A DNA stretch of 64,000 nt from Aulostomus chinensis (GCA_037954235.1 JBBMOA010000017.1:2487501-2551500), one strand, 5' to 3'; counted from the stretch's first letter, positions 52,801 to 62,323 are shown. A program made the numbers and translations. Notes: generated by a model not told the origin, from the sequence alone.

Positions 52801-54227
52801 GTCTGAAGCATTCTGGGAACCCAGGAACTAGGGTCAGTGTTTCAGGGTTCCGGTGTAGCCAGCAGCTCTTCGGCTCAGGACTTCCTTGTTGCGTCTGCCA
52901 CTCTGTGTTTACAGTCCGTATGGCAACTTGAGACATTTGCATGGAGTGTAAAGTCCCCATTATAATCACATCAGTGATGACTATTAATCCAGAATCTCTG
53001 TCTCATCTCATTTTGTGGAAATGCCAGTGGTCACCTCCACGACGCTGTGACTACAGTGACTGCGGCAGTCGGTCCGGCTCATTCAAGGAACGTTAATCTT
53101 CCGTTGGACACAATCTTTCACAGATCCGTGTGGCAAAAAAAACAACAAGCGAACAGATGAGCCATCACATCACCTGAGTGGCGTACAGCCCTGGAAACTG
53201 GATCATTTAACCAACATGTGGGTCAAGACTCAACCACACCTGGAGGATCAGGGACACTCCATTCAAGGTAGATTACTCAGGACGGGGGGTACAAATGCCA
53301 CCCCTCAACAGAGGAGCAAGTCTTTGTTGACACTTCACACCTACAGCGCTGTCCTTCACAAAAACAACCACCACCATTTACATTTGTCTGACTGTCGCCA
53401 GCAGCACTGGCGGACCATCCGTGACCTTCATCACCACACTTGATATTCCCCTCCAGCCAGCCTGGATAAGAAGTGAACCATTTACATCTAAATCCAGCTG
53501 ACCCTCATTCAGCCCTCCTGGGACAGACCTGCCGTGTCTTTGTCATCGGTTAAAAACACTGATCTAAAAGTGTGTTTCCTCTTCTGACGCGTGGAACGCA
53601 GCGAAATATGGACAGACAGAGCAGGAAGAGAGAAAGACTCAAGGTCAGGAAAGATGAGGAAGAGCAAAGGCAGAGAGTATTTGAACAGAATGTTGATTTG
53701 AAGATCTGATTAATGTTGAATCAGCCGACAATGAAAACATCACGTGCTGAATAACCCGAACTCTGCTGCAGCGCATGTATTTCAACAGCCTGCGATGTTC
53801 CTTCCTTTAACAGATGAAATACACCCAAGACTTTATGTTGCAGTAAAAGGAGTCACAAATCCTATGATTCATAAGTTGTGTACAAACACAGTTCTGCAAG
53901 GAATGCAGAATTTCTCTGAACAGTGCTAACTAACGGGAAAGTGTTCGCCCCTCGCCTGAACCTCTGAGGCCTGGCTCCTCTCCCGAGGTGCCATTTTAGT
54001 GTTTTATAACTGGCAAGTTCCTTCACGACCTAACAGTCTCCTTAGTAGGACACAACATGTATGTCAGACAACATAAAGTCCAATAACATCAACACATCCA
54101 GTTTCTATATTTCTGTAGATTTGTTAAATTTAACTTAAACTCGACTGTGGTTTTGTTTTTTTCTTTGGATGACACCACCTGCAGTGGGAGACGACGCCAC
54201 ACGGGGGACCAGGATTATTGGCTCGTC

Positions 54228-54283
<56 letters not shown>

Positions 54284-57200
54284 TTGACTTTGCCATCACC
54301 TCCTATTGATACTGAATACAAGTTACCAAAGACATACAAATTAAGAAAAAAAAGAAAAAGGTAGAAACAAGACATGGCGAAGTGGCTTGTTTTAAATCTC
54401 ACAGCCCAACAACACCCATCAGAACATGACAATATCATTAAAACGTAATTAACTGCAGAGTCACAGACAACCTGCAGAAGTCTTACCCATCGCTATGGGA
54501 ATGTCTGTCCAATTCAGGGCGCACTTCTGGGTGCAAACACCCTCTTCATTAAGTACCACAGTGAGGTCATCCTGCCCGACCGCGACCTTCCCATCCGCCA
54601 GGGGGGCGACCAGAGGCTCCAACTGCTTCCCAGTGGGAAAGAGCTCCTTGATGGAGCCACGGCCGTCCATCTGGTAACAGCAGAAACAGCACAGGTGAGC
54701 CACACACACCTCTTCATAACGGGCCAGTAAAAAGTACATCGACAAAATCTTATCAGGCTAGCAAAAACGCTACCACACATTAGCCGATGACAACAAGGAC
54801 GCAAAGAACGAGACCTTCTTAGAACAGATATTTTACTGTGAAAATCGCCTCTTAAGCGCCCGCATCACGGTTCACACAATGAATGCAAGCCAGTTGACAC
54901 CAGTATCACGACCATGACCACGTTTACGGACACACAGATGACTTTGTCATCCCCGAAGGGAAATGATGTCGTTGTAGCAGAATACAATAAAAAAATACAA
55001 TGGAATAAAATAAATGTGGAATAAAAGACCAATGTAGCAAAAGAGTAGAAACAAAAATAAGACTCGGACAAAAACACTTGAAAAACACAAAACAAATAAA
55101 AGATGATTAAGTAGGTGGGTCAGGTGCAGTGGCACAGCGATACTGATCCTGAAAGGAATGTAATTGTTACGAAGAATAAAACAGCATAGAGTACAACAAT
55201 AGTAGTGCAGTATATATGGTTCTAAGATAATATCGTATAATTATATTATATATTGATATATAAGTATATGCAGACAGATATGGTATAATATGATAATAAT
55301 AAACACTGGACTGTACAGGATACACATACCACAGGTACTATGGGTAACATGGACTGCAGTACTTCAGCTACTGACTTTGTTCCAAATTGTATTTCCATTG
55401 AGGTTTAAACACGAGTATCAGGTCAGTATTGTAGTACTGCCATCAATGTAAACACAGTCATTGTCACATTTTCGTCAATTACGATTTGAGAACACACTGA
55501 GAGGACGGACGGACACAACGGGAGGGTCGTGTCTGCGCGCCACACTCTTGTATCCACGCGTCACGTCTGAAGGGAAAAAGTGTTTCATGTTTCATCAGTA
55601 AAAATGAGAGCAAACATACCCGAATGAGGTAATAGTCTCGTTTGAAACCAACACAAATGGAGTTCTCACACCAAGCCATGGACTTTGGAATATCTGGAGC
55701 ACCAAAGTCGCCCTGACAGACAAAAAGGAAAATGGCGCTGACTGAACATGGATGACACCATTGTGAGTCACATCACCGCTCGATAATTTACTTTACCTGC
55801 AGCTCGTGGAACTCTCTGTCCTTCCAGTAATACAACTGGAGTTTCTTTTTTACTGCAACACACATTCTCAATATTTCCTCTCCTGAGCTGGTTTGCTGTA
55901 ACAGAAGAGACAAAATATACAATTCGGGACTTTTGACCACGGAAAATATGAGCGAAACACAGACATGTGGGGAAAAAAAATCAATGTTCTGACCAAAAAC
56001 TGTCAATGGACTCAAACCAGTGGTTTTGTGATTTCGTAGCCCATTTGAAAGCAACATACACAAGTAATAAATTCTTTCAGCAGCACTGTTGAACACACAG
56101 ACACGGACGTCTAGATGTGTCTCCTGTCACCCAAGACATCCGACTGTTCGCCGTGGGTTTGATAAAAAGAGCCAACAGACATTCGCCAAAGCCAGTAAAT
56201 CTGTAAACGTGAAGTGTGTCCCTTCTTCCCTCGAAGCAGGGACACTGTGGACTTCAGCAGAATGAATGTGTGACTTTTAAAACCTTCCCTTTGTCACAGC
56301 CATACTGGCAAAATAGTATGAAGGAAAATTACCACGGTTCACTGCTGCCATGTCGATGAGCCCCACCAAGTTGACGGGGCTGATGTGTGGGAGCAGAGAC
56401 GTGTAACAACATGCTGAGACAGATGTGCCAGTTAAAAACTGTCTATAAAATATGCCGCAAGTGCTTTTGGGAAATGTGAGATTTGGAAATTGGCTCCAAG
56501 TTTTATCCTGACGCTGCAAATCTGCATGCGCTCCTCTGGATTTGTGGACTCAATTCATGAGAAGTCACGTCTGCGAGATCACCCTCATAAACCCGATGAA
56601 TCCCAGACGGCCCAATCAAATGTCATCTCGAGGAGGGGTCGATACGAAGCTTTGACGCTGCCTGGTTTGTGTACTCTCTGCAAGGGGAGGGGTCAGCGCT
56701 GGTTGACCCAGACCCGACACCAACACGCTGACTGACAGTGAGGTTCCGTTGAGGTGTTTTCATGAACAACCCAGACGGCTGCGGATGTCTAACTGTCAGC
56801 TGATCACAGCCGCATCACTCAGGCTGTGATTGGAAACAGGCGGCAACACGTGTTTGTTGTTGCAGCTGTAAAATGGTGGATTAAATGTTGGCATCTTTAA
56901 AAACAACAACAACAAGTTTTAAGCAAGCAAGAGCCACTACAGAGTCTAACTCTGCTGCTGAGTGACCAGGCTTCATTATCAGACAATAACGACGACGTGC
57001 AATAATATCCTTGACGCTGCAGGGACCTACTTTATTTGCACTGATGTTCAACTTTATTCTAGCAATTTTGTTGCGTTTTTTTTTTTTACTTTTATACTTT
57101 TTCTTTTCTTTTTTTTAGATGTAGACAGATTTACTTGGCAACACAACTTTAATTAATAACGAGCTGCCTCTTGGGTGTTGGGGGGGGGGGGGGCTGGGAC

Positions 57201-59212
57201 ACTGGTTAGTGTGTGTTTTTAGTGCTGCTAATGTGTTGCTCTGCCGAGCAAACATAATAGGAGGGTCTATCCCTGAAAATGATCCGAGAGGTTTAAGAAC
57301 GGTTCCCAAACCTGACCTGGTCTGACGACGCCAGGCTCGCAGCTAGCATGCAGGCGCTATGAAAGCAGGAATGACGAGCCCAAATGTTCAGGCAGGGGTT
57401 AAGACTCAGTTTTTTCCACCACCGTCCCACAAACGTCCAGAAAAACATTTTCAACCGTCCTGAATTTCCCTAAAAATGTTTGTTAAATTTTGAGTTGTTA
57501 CTTACTGACAATTTAATAAAACCAAAATACATTATGTTAATTATATATTTATTTCCCTTCACACATGTGGACTCGGACCACTTTCTGGTCCACTTCAGCG
57601 CTCAAGGGATCTCAGTCCTCTCTCTGTTCACTTCTTCCTTCTAGAAATCGCAGACCCTTTTCTGCTTTGCATTGTTGGTACTGTAGTTTTTACTTGGGAA
57701 AAAATGACTGCAACACATAAAATACACCAAATAAATGCAATTAAATTACTACTAACTCATCCCCGCCCACACAAACAGCAGTGGCTGCACCACTGTTGCA
57801 AGCAGTCTCACAAACGCGAGCGCCAGCCAAGTGAGTGAAGCTCAGTCCTTTTCCCGTTTACGTTTTCACGTAAGTCGTTTCCACCGACGTGTTTGTGAAC
57901 CGTTCTGGTTTGCTGAAGCGTTGAAAACGTAAACAGGAAAATGAAGTCAGCGCCCACAAATTTCCCGACAGAGAATATTGATCCTCTCGATGACAATGAA
58001 TGACGTCCCCGGGACGAGGTTAGTTTTAGTCCTTGGTTCAGGGCTGCAACCACAAGCAGGCGGGAACTGACCTGCAGGTCACACGCGAAGAGCGTGGCTC
58101 CCTTAGCTTTGGATACCACCGTGATCTGCTGGAAGGTCAGGAGGTCATGGACGTGGATGTTGTTTTCTACAGGAGAAATGAGATGAATGAAGACGGACAC
58201 CGGGTGTCAATCCAGAGAACGAGCAAGCGTGACGTCTGACTCAACAAGTGTGGGAGGCAGAGAGTCTTACCTAGAAGACTGACAAGAATTTTGTACTGTG
58301 AGACGACGTAAAGCTGAAAAAAGGAGGACACAAAGGTCAAACACGTCCGTGTGGATATAAACATCAAGAATCTTTGGACTAGAAGTAGAAGTGCAACATG
58401 TTTCTAAAATGCTGAAACGCCACCTGAGATCATGAACGACTTTGAAGAAGGATAAAAATAATAAAACTTTAATGTGGTGGCGTACTGGCTTGGCTGGTAG
58501 CCCCCAACAGTTAGGAGCCAAAGCACAGACTTCATCCTACAAGCCTCATAGCACCGCTTCTTTTCAGTGCTTCTCTTTTGTACTTTGGATTTGTTTTGTT
58601 TTTAAATCTTACTTTAATCCACAATGACAGCCATTCATCCATAGTCTCATCCTACAGTCGTACCTGCTGAATCTTCTTTGAGAAGTTCTTATTGGATTTT
58701 TCCAGCGTCACTTCAAACAGGTTGGTGCCTGAGAGGGAACACACACAGAAATGACCGAGGCTTTTCTCTGGAGCCGGCGACACAAACTAGGTGAAGCCTG
58801 CAGAGAACCGAGAGCCAGGTAGCATCCCACACCCTCTTCTCTCCTCTCACCTGCGTCTTTCTTTATTCGGTAGAGAAGAAGATGCCCCGGCTTGGTTCCA
58901 ACAAGCAGCCAGTCCTCTGTGGGATGATAATTCGTCAGTTCCAAAGACACCAGCAATAATTTCAAACACCCATGCTATTACAGGATCGTGTCCCAGCAGT
59001 GAGTGACGGTGTCCCGGCAGGAAGATCAGTCACATCCAAGATAACACATGATTTCAGCCTCATCAACGCCCAGACACCCCCTAATACAGCATGACACAGA
59101 ATAAACAACACAGATCCGTTCCAGTGAAAAACCACTCACCCCAGGCTGCAAGGCAGTCAATCTGGAGAGGAAGCTTCTCCAATATAGGCACTGGTTCATA
59201 GGCGTCATGCAT
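30767..59212 (-). CDS. vps39: VPS39 (Vam6/Vps39-like), HOPS complex subunit; complete gene, 24 coding exons
   Basis: VPS39 is the HOPS tethering subunit that engages Rab7 on late endosomes and lysosomes and promotes their fusion, binding the core through VPS11. I joined 24 minus-strand exons by homology to the vertebrate protein; every junction is GT-AG with matching phase. The sum is 2631 nt, 876 residues plus stop, against 875 or 886 in human isoforms. The start MHDAYEPVPILEKLPLQ is the family N-terminus. An N-terminal CNH (citron homology) beta-propeller covers about residues 15-295, a helical clathrin-repeat solenoid most of the rest, and a C-terminal zinc finger uses C840, C843, H862 and C865. 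No frameshift or missing key residue is seen. The exons occupy about 9% of 28.4 kb. Introns carry minisatellites, a SINE and a hAT-like fragment. A CLEAR-like motif lies about 500 bp upstream of the ATG. Confidence 0.97.
31628..31719 (-). CDS. vps39: vps39 exon 23, residues 820-849
   Basis: Encodes VQEERIFHQQVKCVITEEKT then CRVCKKKIGN. C840 and C843 form the first knuckle of the C-terminal zinc finger. Ends in phase 2. Confidence 0.97.
32012..32128 (+). mobile_element. tRNA-derived teleost SINE, internally deleted
   Basis: GGCAGCATGGCCAGAGGTAG followed by AGTGGCCGTCTAGCAACCG is a tRNA-like head with a box A. CCTTGAGCAACTGAGCCCCT then AATGCTCCTGATGG is the typical teleost SINE body. Compared with the family consensus as I remember it, the box B segment between head and body is missing. 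It lies in vps39 intron 22. Confidence 0.75.
32542..32676 (-). CDS. vps39: vps39 exon 22, residues 775-819
   Basis: Encodes AINLLPANTQIREIRVFLES through KRCNQVLKSLLQAEFLR, start of the Vps39 domain 2. It follows a 5.2-kb intron holding the 24/27-bp minisatellite. Confidence 0.97.
33271..33945. repeat. 24/27-bp minisatellite in vps39 intron 21
   Basis: About 27 units of CAGCACAGAACCACTTCAGT plus GCGG, with a 3-bp CAG expansion in about a third of units, CACAG/CGCAG alternatives and a TTC/GTC site. Because units are 24 or 27 bp, frames stay open for nearly 290 codons on both strands; these are not genes. Confidence 0.96.
37919..38068 (-). CDS. vps39: vps39 exon 21, residues 725-774
   Basis: Encodes VYLSLLRMYLSPPDVHCLGP then the LQAALQVLELHHSKLNTTK helices. 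Phase 0 ends. Confidence 0.98.
39209..39254 (-). CDS. vps39: vps39 exon 20, residues 709-724 (46-bp microexon)
   Basis: Encodes EYCHRHYNSLVEGNKD between TCCACAG and GTAAGT. Human reads EYCHKHYDRNKDGNKD, so the middle four residues differ while both ends and both phases match. Confidence 0.93.
39488..39590 (-). CDS. vps39: vps39 exon 19, residues 675-708
   Basis: Encodes GLLEERALLLGRMGKHEQAL then FIYVHILKDTCMAE. Uses an AAG-type acceptor (TTTCCAAG). Human TRM is TCM here. Ends in phase 2. Confidence 0.96.
40202..40330 (-). CDS. vps39: vps39 exon 18, residues 632-674
   Basis: Encodes VAAVAAGKEKGELGEFRNKL, a variable alanine-rich start, then the conserved LLSFLDIS ... RLISDFPFD. Phase 1 at both ends. 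Confidence 0.96.
42403..42466. repeat. (CA)n microsatellite
   Basis: Pure CA run of about 32 units in vps39 intron 17. Confidence 0.96.
42892..43108 (-). CDS. vps39: vps39 exon 17, residues 560-631
   Basis: Encodes IFTEDLTEVETLPRDKVLNF through FKELAIPYLEHIIYIWDEKG to YLNSLPEG: the clathrin-repeat core. The largest coding exon. Confidence 0.98.
43341..43414 (-). CDS. vps39: vps39 exon 16, residues 535-559
   Basis: A 74-bp exon found by its position and phase: acceptor TCACAG, donor GTGGGC. It encodes GVENLGIIFEFSPWVLKICP and EDGLK. It is the least conserved internal exon (human has TENLHLIFSYSVWVLRDFPEDGLK), but length and both phases fit exactly. Confidence 0.92.
43564..44000. mobile_element. 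hAT-like non-autonomous element, degraded
   Basis: The left end CAGGGGGGCCAAAACTTTTT and the right end TTTGGCCCCGGGCCCCACTT then TAGGAAGCCTTG resemble the ends and the 'ggccccgggcc' subterminal block of vertebrate hAT MITEs. No clean 8-bp target duplication is preserved. It lies in vps39 intron 15. Confidence 0.4.
44495..44581 (-). CDS. vps39: vps39 exon 15, residues 506-534
   Basis: Encodes ALQVLLDQSTKANSPLKGHE then RTVQYLQRL plus one base. Confidence 0.97.
45271..45340. mobile_element. hAT-type terminal fragment
   Basis: CAGTGGTTCTCAACCTGGGA followed by GTCC...GAGGGCTGTGAGATGATTTC is the familiar 5' end of many vertebrate hAT elements. A possible opposite end (GGGAACCCCTGA) lies at about 46919, but the ends do not form a clean pair. 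In vps39 intron 14. Confidence 0.5.
46824..46866. repeat. (CG)n(TG)n(CG)n alternating tract
   Basis: GCGCGCG, then about 11 TG units, then GCGCGCGCGC: a symmetrical Z-DNA-prone block. Confidence 0.93.
47604..47745 (-). CDS. vps39: vps39 exon 14, residues 459-505
   Basis: Encodes TNVALVSPLLRLENNHCHIE and the KKAHKYSELIILYEKKGLHQK helices, nearly unchanged from human. Ends in phase 1. Confidence 0.98.
48640..48780 (-). CDS. vps39: vps39 exon 13, residues 412-458
   Basis: Encodes KRSHLVKQLNDSDPSTTSPL, a polar linker, then KKLLQIIDTTLLKCYLH. Start of the Vps39 domain 1 region. Phase 0 ends. Confidence 0.97.
49261..49403 (-). CDS. vps39: vps39 exon 12, residues 364-411
   Basis: Encodes DPTHVIGLYPDLLPSDYRKQ through the LEKAHLALIDYLTQ helix. 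Donor GTTTGT, phase 0. Confidence 0.97.
49887..50016 (-). CDS. vps39: vps39 exon 11, residues 321-363
   Basis: Encodes KMKDDADGDKKQQIHHIQNL and YAFNLFCQKRFDDSMQVFAKLGT, a solenoid helix pair. Ends in phase 1. Confidence 0.97.
50303..50423 (-). CDS. vps39: vps39 exon 10, residues 280-320
   Basis: Encodes PNIVYVASNHFVWRLVPVSI then a QIRQLLQDKQFELALQLA helix at the end of the propeller and start of the solenoid. Phase 0 end. Confidence 0.97.
50709..50829 (-). CDS. vps39: vps39 exon 9, residues 240-279
   Basis: Encodes EHQPPYIIAVLPRYVEIRTF and the VQSVELQRPRFITSA block. Follows the gene's 3.7-kb intron 8. Ends in phase 2. Confidence 0.97.
51179..51284. repeat. 21-bp minisatellite, 5 copies
   Basis: The unit CCAGCGGCATCTAGCGTCGC plus C repeats five times in vps39 intron 8, with one C/T change. 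It is CpG-rich in otherwise AT-rich DNA. Confidence 0.93.
54232..54280. repeat. (TG)n microsatellite
   Basis: Pure TG run of about 24 units, about 200 bp past vps39 exon 8. Confidence 0.96.
54487..54670 (-). CDS. vps39: vps39 exon 8, residues 179-239
   Basis: Encodes MDGRGSIKELFPTGKQLEPL through the DDLTVVLNEEG block to NWTDIPIAM plus one base. Nearly identical to human across the exon. Confidence 0.98.
54935..55150 (-). mobile_element. possible LINE 3'-end fragment
   Basis: TTTGTCATCCCCGAAGGGAA followed by an A-rich stretch resembles the '...tcccCGAGGGGAAATtc' 3' ends of fish non-LTR elements. Only this short similarity supports the call. In vps39 intron 7. Confidence 0.35.
55620..55712 (-). 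CDS. vps39: vps39 exon 7, residues 148-178
   Basis: Encodes GDFGAPDIPKSMAWCENSIC and VGFKRDYYLIR, CNH domain. Donor GTATGT, phase 0. Confidence 0.97.
55797..55895 (-). CDS. vps39: vps39 exon 6, residues 115-147
   Basis: Encodes QTSSGEEILRMCVAVKKKLQ followed by LYYWKDREFHELQ, CNH domain. Phase 0 at both ends. Confidence 0.97.
57180..57194. repeat. G homopolymer run
   Basis: About 14 consecutive G in vps39 intron 5, a likely sequencing or slippage weak point. Confidence 0.8.
58072..58166 (-). CDS. vps39: vps39 exon 5, residues 83-114
   Basis: Encodes ENNIHVHDLLTFQQITVVSK then AKGATLFACDLQ, CNH domain. Ends in phase 0 at GTCAGT. Confidence 0.96.
58271..58313 (-). CDS. vps39: vps39 exon 4, residues 69-82
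   Basis: A 43-bp exon encoding LYVVSQYKILVSLL plus one base. Human has IHVVSQFKILVSLL at this place. Donor GTAAGA. Confidence 0.95.
58664..58728 (-). CDS. vps39: vps39 exon 3, residues 47-68
   Basis: Encodes GTNLFEVTLEKSNKNFSKKI then QQ; the conserved ...EVTLEKSNKNFSKKIQQ block. Donor GTACGA, ends in phase 0. Confidence 0.95.
58851..58916 (-). CDS. vps39: vps39 exon 2, residues 25-46
   Basis: Encodes EDWLLVGTKPGHLLLYRIKK and DA, the first CNH propeller strands. Acceptor CATCCCACAG, donor GTGAGA, phase 1 at both ends. The junction after residue 46 follows the shorter (875-residue) human isoform. Confidence 0.96.
59140..59212 (-). CDS. vps39: vps39 exon 1, residues 1-24
   Basis: Encodes MHDAYEPVPILEKLPLQIDC then LAAW plus one base, ending at a GTGAGT donor (phase 1). 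The ATG aligns with the vertebrate start. Confidence 0.96.
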
Positions 59213-59520
59213 CTTGAAGCGACAGTCGATCCCGGACCGCTCCTATGGCTCAATTCCGCTTTATGTTGACGCCTGCGGGGCGACAGCAAACCTCCGAGGT
59301 CTCCGTCACGGTGGGGCGCATGAACGAGCTGCCATTTACCGACCGAGCCGTTCAGGGTTCACGGGAAATCAGGAAGCCCGGTGTGGTAAATTCCAGTATC
59401 GTAAACTGGTGCAATGCTATGCTGCCTGACTTGTTAGCTCGACCAAAACAACAGCTGATGTTAGCTTGCTAGCTTCGAAGTTGACGAGCAACAGCCACGG
59501 CTCTTTTACACAGCTACTTC

Positions 59521-59528
59521 TGACGTCA
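59521..59528. promoter_or_regulatory. CRE, TGACGTCA
   Basis: Perfect palindromic cAMP-response element about 310 bp upstream of the vps39 ATG. Confidence 0.55.
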
Positions 59529-59712
59529 CACGTACTGAAACCCGAACAGAGTCCAACACTCGCCGTGTGGACAGTCTCCACGGACCGCTTCGCTACACGG
59601 CGGAGGGCATTGAATGTCCGAGGCGGCTGGTTTTGGCTAGCCAGGTTAGCTTCATGCTACCACTTCCCCCAGCTGTGCTCACCGCGGCTGCGCAGGCGAG
59701 TGGGGTTTGACA

Positions 59713-59722
59713 GGCACGTGAC
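59713..59722 (-). promoter_or_regulatory. CLEAR-like element (TFEB/TFE3 site)
   Basis: Minus strand GTCACGTGCC matches nine of ten positions of the CLEAR consensus GTCACGTGAC, with an intact CACGTG core, about 500 bp upstream of the vps39 ATG. TFEB controls many lysosomal genes through such sites. Confidence 0.4.
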
Positions 59723-60060
59723 TGAAGTCAGCATCCTCACGAGGAACGCATTAAAGGCGCAGTGCCTGAATTCATCTGCGCCTTTCTCCGCCCCGGCGCA
59801 ACCAGGGGTTCAGGCAGGACGCGGATGTCCGAGGAGAACCGAGAGAAGTTCTCAGTGTTAGCCTCTCGCATCATCCAGGTGTGGCGCAGTTCTCGCGATA
59901 TGTGAGTCGCGTGGTGCACAGTGATGGATGATAGAAAAAAACTTGATTTTGGGATCCATCCTGCCATGATAAACCTGGACCAGAGTCTTTCTGGTCCGGA
60001 TTTCAATCATTCATTTGTTTTTTCCCTTCAAGACCGAATATTTTTAAGAATAAGTCAGAG

Positions 60061-60063
<3 letters not shown>

Positions 60064-60156
<93 letters not shown>
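60064..60156. repeat. (AT)n microsatellite
   Basis: About 93 bp of AT dinucleotides with two AAAT/TTTAT interruptions; self-complementary and able to extrude a cruciform. Confidence 0.96.
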
Positions 60157-60400
60157 TGTGTTAAGGTAGAAGTAGCAGTCAGACATGAGCAGTTTGATTC
60201 CGTATCAAGCTGAGGAGCTGCATTGGCCCTTTTTCACTGTCAAACTTTAGCAGAATTCAGACACTAAAAAAAAAAAAATAATCTACATCATTTATGAAGG
60301 TTTCCTGTGAGTTTACATTCGACTGAACTTGATGGCGTGCTCCTCTGAGCCCTGCCGTTAACGTTGTGTTTCTGCGCTCCATTTCAGAAGTGACCCCAGT

Positions 60401-60990
60401 AACCAGGAGGGTGGGAATGTTTGGTAGCCTGCTAAAAACAGACAAACCATCAGGCGATGGCGCTCATGGAGGGAAAACACACGCTGGAAACACTGTTGCA
60501 ATCAGATGAGACTCCAGAGTCCAGCATCTGAAATCCCCAAACCAAGATCCGACATGTTTCGTATGCACAATGGAAACAGGCCGTTTCTAGCATGTGTTTT
60601 TTCTGGTGTTACACATTTAAGAATGAACATCTAATTGACTCCACTCTATGGTTAAAATGTAGTCAGACACTCAAAGAAAAAAAGCAATGTTTAATGACAT
60701 CCTATCTACATGTAAGTGGTTTGGCTGACTGCGTCATCCTGAACATAGACACATCAATGTAACACTTCTACTCTGCGTAACACGGCTGCGTCGGTGTCTG
60801 TTGATACTTGAAGCATATCACTGTTGTCAGGGGGGTCACATGTTTGTGTTGGGCAGGTTAGAACGTCATGACCCCCTCAGTCTTTCAAAGCCAGGTATAA
60901 AAGTCCATAAACACAGTTTTTGTAGACACACAGGTGTTGTTCCAGAGCTCCCGTCTGCGATGTTGTTTAGTGCGAGAGACGACTAATTAG
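60401..60990. repeat. large inverted repeat, left arm
   Basis: 60401-60967 is the reverse complement of 63434-64000, collinear without any gap. The mismatch at 60958 is the only one I noticed in the segments I compared. The match then continues for about 23 bp (60968-60990) against 62482-62460, the part of the right arm beyond its inserted segment. The arm has a TATAAAA at about 60896 and open frames that match nothing. The outer boundary is not seen, because the right arm reaches the window end. Confidence 0.95.
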
Positions 60991-61406
60991 CCTTCAGTCT
61001 GCCACTCTGACGTCACCGCTCACCTCAAGCATCCAACCTCAGTCAAAAAGTTAGAGGGTTTGATGTTTCAGAAGAAAGTCTGCCTTTAACATTGACATTG
61101 AACATTGAACTGACACTGAAGGAACGATGAGGAATGGAAGAAAACTGTAGGAGAAAATATCTGACTGAAGTACAAGAACTTTTAATTTTAATTCAGGTTT
61201 TTAACACATTTTTGCTAAAACATTTCCAAGCCTGTAGAGCTGGTGCTCTGTTCTCTGCTTGGACCAGCGGCAGGAGAGCTTCTCTGGCTGCTCCTAGCAG
61301 CAGAGCTAGCGTTAGCGTCCTCGCCACTGGTCCTACATTCAGCTTGATAAACGCAGATATTTCACCTGCTTTTCAGGTGTTCAGTGACGTCACATGTTCT
61401 CCTGTG

Positions 61407-61408
<2 letters not shown>

Positions 61409-61441
<33 letters not shown>
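61409..61441. repeat. (TG)n microsatellite
   Basis: TG run in the spacer of the large inverted repeat. Confidence 0.95.
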
Positions 61442-61442
<1 letters not shown>

Positions 61443-61891
61443 TGGCGGAGTCTTCACAAACTAACAGAGGAGAACTGCAAATGTGTGACGATGTTTGTCA
61501 TAAATTAGCTCAATAACAGACTTACATATATAATTTATAACGTGTTTCACAACAGAACAAGGTCTGGACCTGTTCTGACCTCCGTTGTGATGTGGCGCTG
61601 TGTATTCAAATCTAAGTAGGTCCAATAAATGGGATTTTTGGAGGGAGGAGGTTCCGTTTGGGGGGTGAAATATAAGGGGGGGGGGGTGCACGCCCCTTTA
61701 TCTAACCTGCAGGGACAGCCAAGTTTATACGATCAAGATCAGTGCTCAAAAATCAGACATCATCATGAGCCATGCTCAGAGGATCTGAGTGAACAGTTTA
61801 TTCATGAGCCAAGCGCTCCAGACAGCAGAAACAATAAAACAAAACATGGAGGCAGCGTTAGTGGGTGGCGGTGCTCCTGGTCCCCCCTCCA

Positions 61892-62210
61892 TCAAACCCT
61901 GTAGCTGAGCTGCATTCCTCCTCCTGGCCTCCTGATCGAGGTGCTGGCGGACGATCGTCCTCCGTCATCGGCACCTCGTCGTGCCTTCCTCCTCATCCTC
62001 CTGGGATGGAACGGCTCAGGCTCCCCAGAAATGTCCAGCTCAATCTTGGGGAGAGGCTCTTCCCCACCGTAGGTCTCCGTCACCTGGCAGAGGCTGCCGG
62101 GGCCAGAGTCCTCCACCGTGATGACGGGCCGGTTAAGCCTCTCCCAGAGCTGGACCTTGATTTGGGAGCCAAGCTCCAGGCTGTAGGGGAGCAGGTGTCC
62201 ATACTCAGAT
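61892..62210 (-). CDS. last exon of an unidentified gene
   Basis: From acceptor CTCCTCACAG the frame reads RSEYGHLLPYSLELGSQIKV, then QLWERLNRPVITVEDSGPG and a conserved-looking EEPLPKIELDISG block, a basic RRMRRKARRG patch and ends MQLSYRV-stop at 61892. The sequence is non-repetitive and of mixed composition, with a plausible alternating beta pattern, and it joins the upstream exon in matching phase. I do not recognise the family. The gene lies in the spacer of the large inverted repeat, head-to-head with vps39's promoter only if other exons lie further right. Confidence 0.6.
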
Positions 62211-62323
62211 CTGTGAGGAGGGACAGAAGCGACATTAGAAAGAGACACAACTCTGGATGGACAAACAGATTTGGACCTGACTGGAAAAACATGAGGATGT
62301 ACCTGCAGGCTTCTAGAACCTAC

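Larger units (their letters stand above)
59213..59900. promoter_or_regulatory. CpG-containing vps39 promoter region, possibly bidirectional
   Basis: The 690 bp upstream of the vps39 ATG is richer in CpG than its surroundings and lacks a TATA box. It contains a perfect CRE (59521-59528), a CLEAR-like E-box (59713-59722) and TTCTCGCGATA (about 59890), a partial match to the TCTCGCGAGA element of TATA-less bidirectional promoters. A short plus-strand frame at 59826 may mark divergent transcription. Start sites are not placed. Confidence 0.5.

Noticed and set aside
54130..54438. 102-codon frame with a His/Thr run
   Set aside because: Created by the TG microsatellite next to vps39 exon 8.
60801..60986. 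61-codon frame repeated on the other strand at 63600
   Set aside because: Identity reflects the inverted DNA repeat, not protein conservation; it starts at a non-ATG codon and matches no family.
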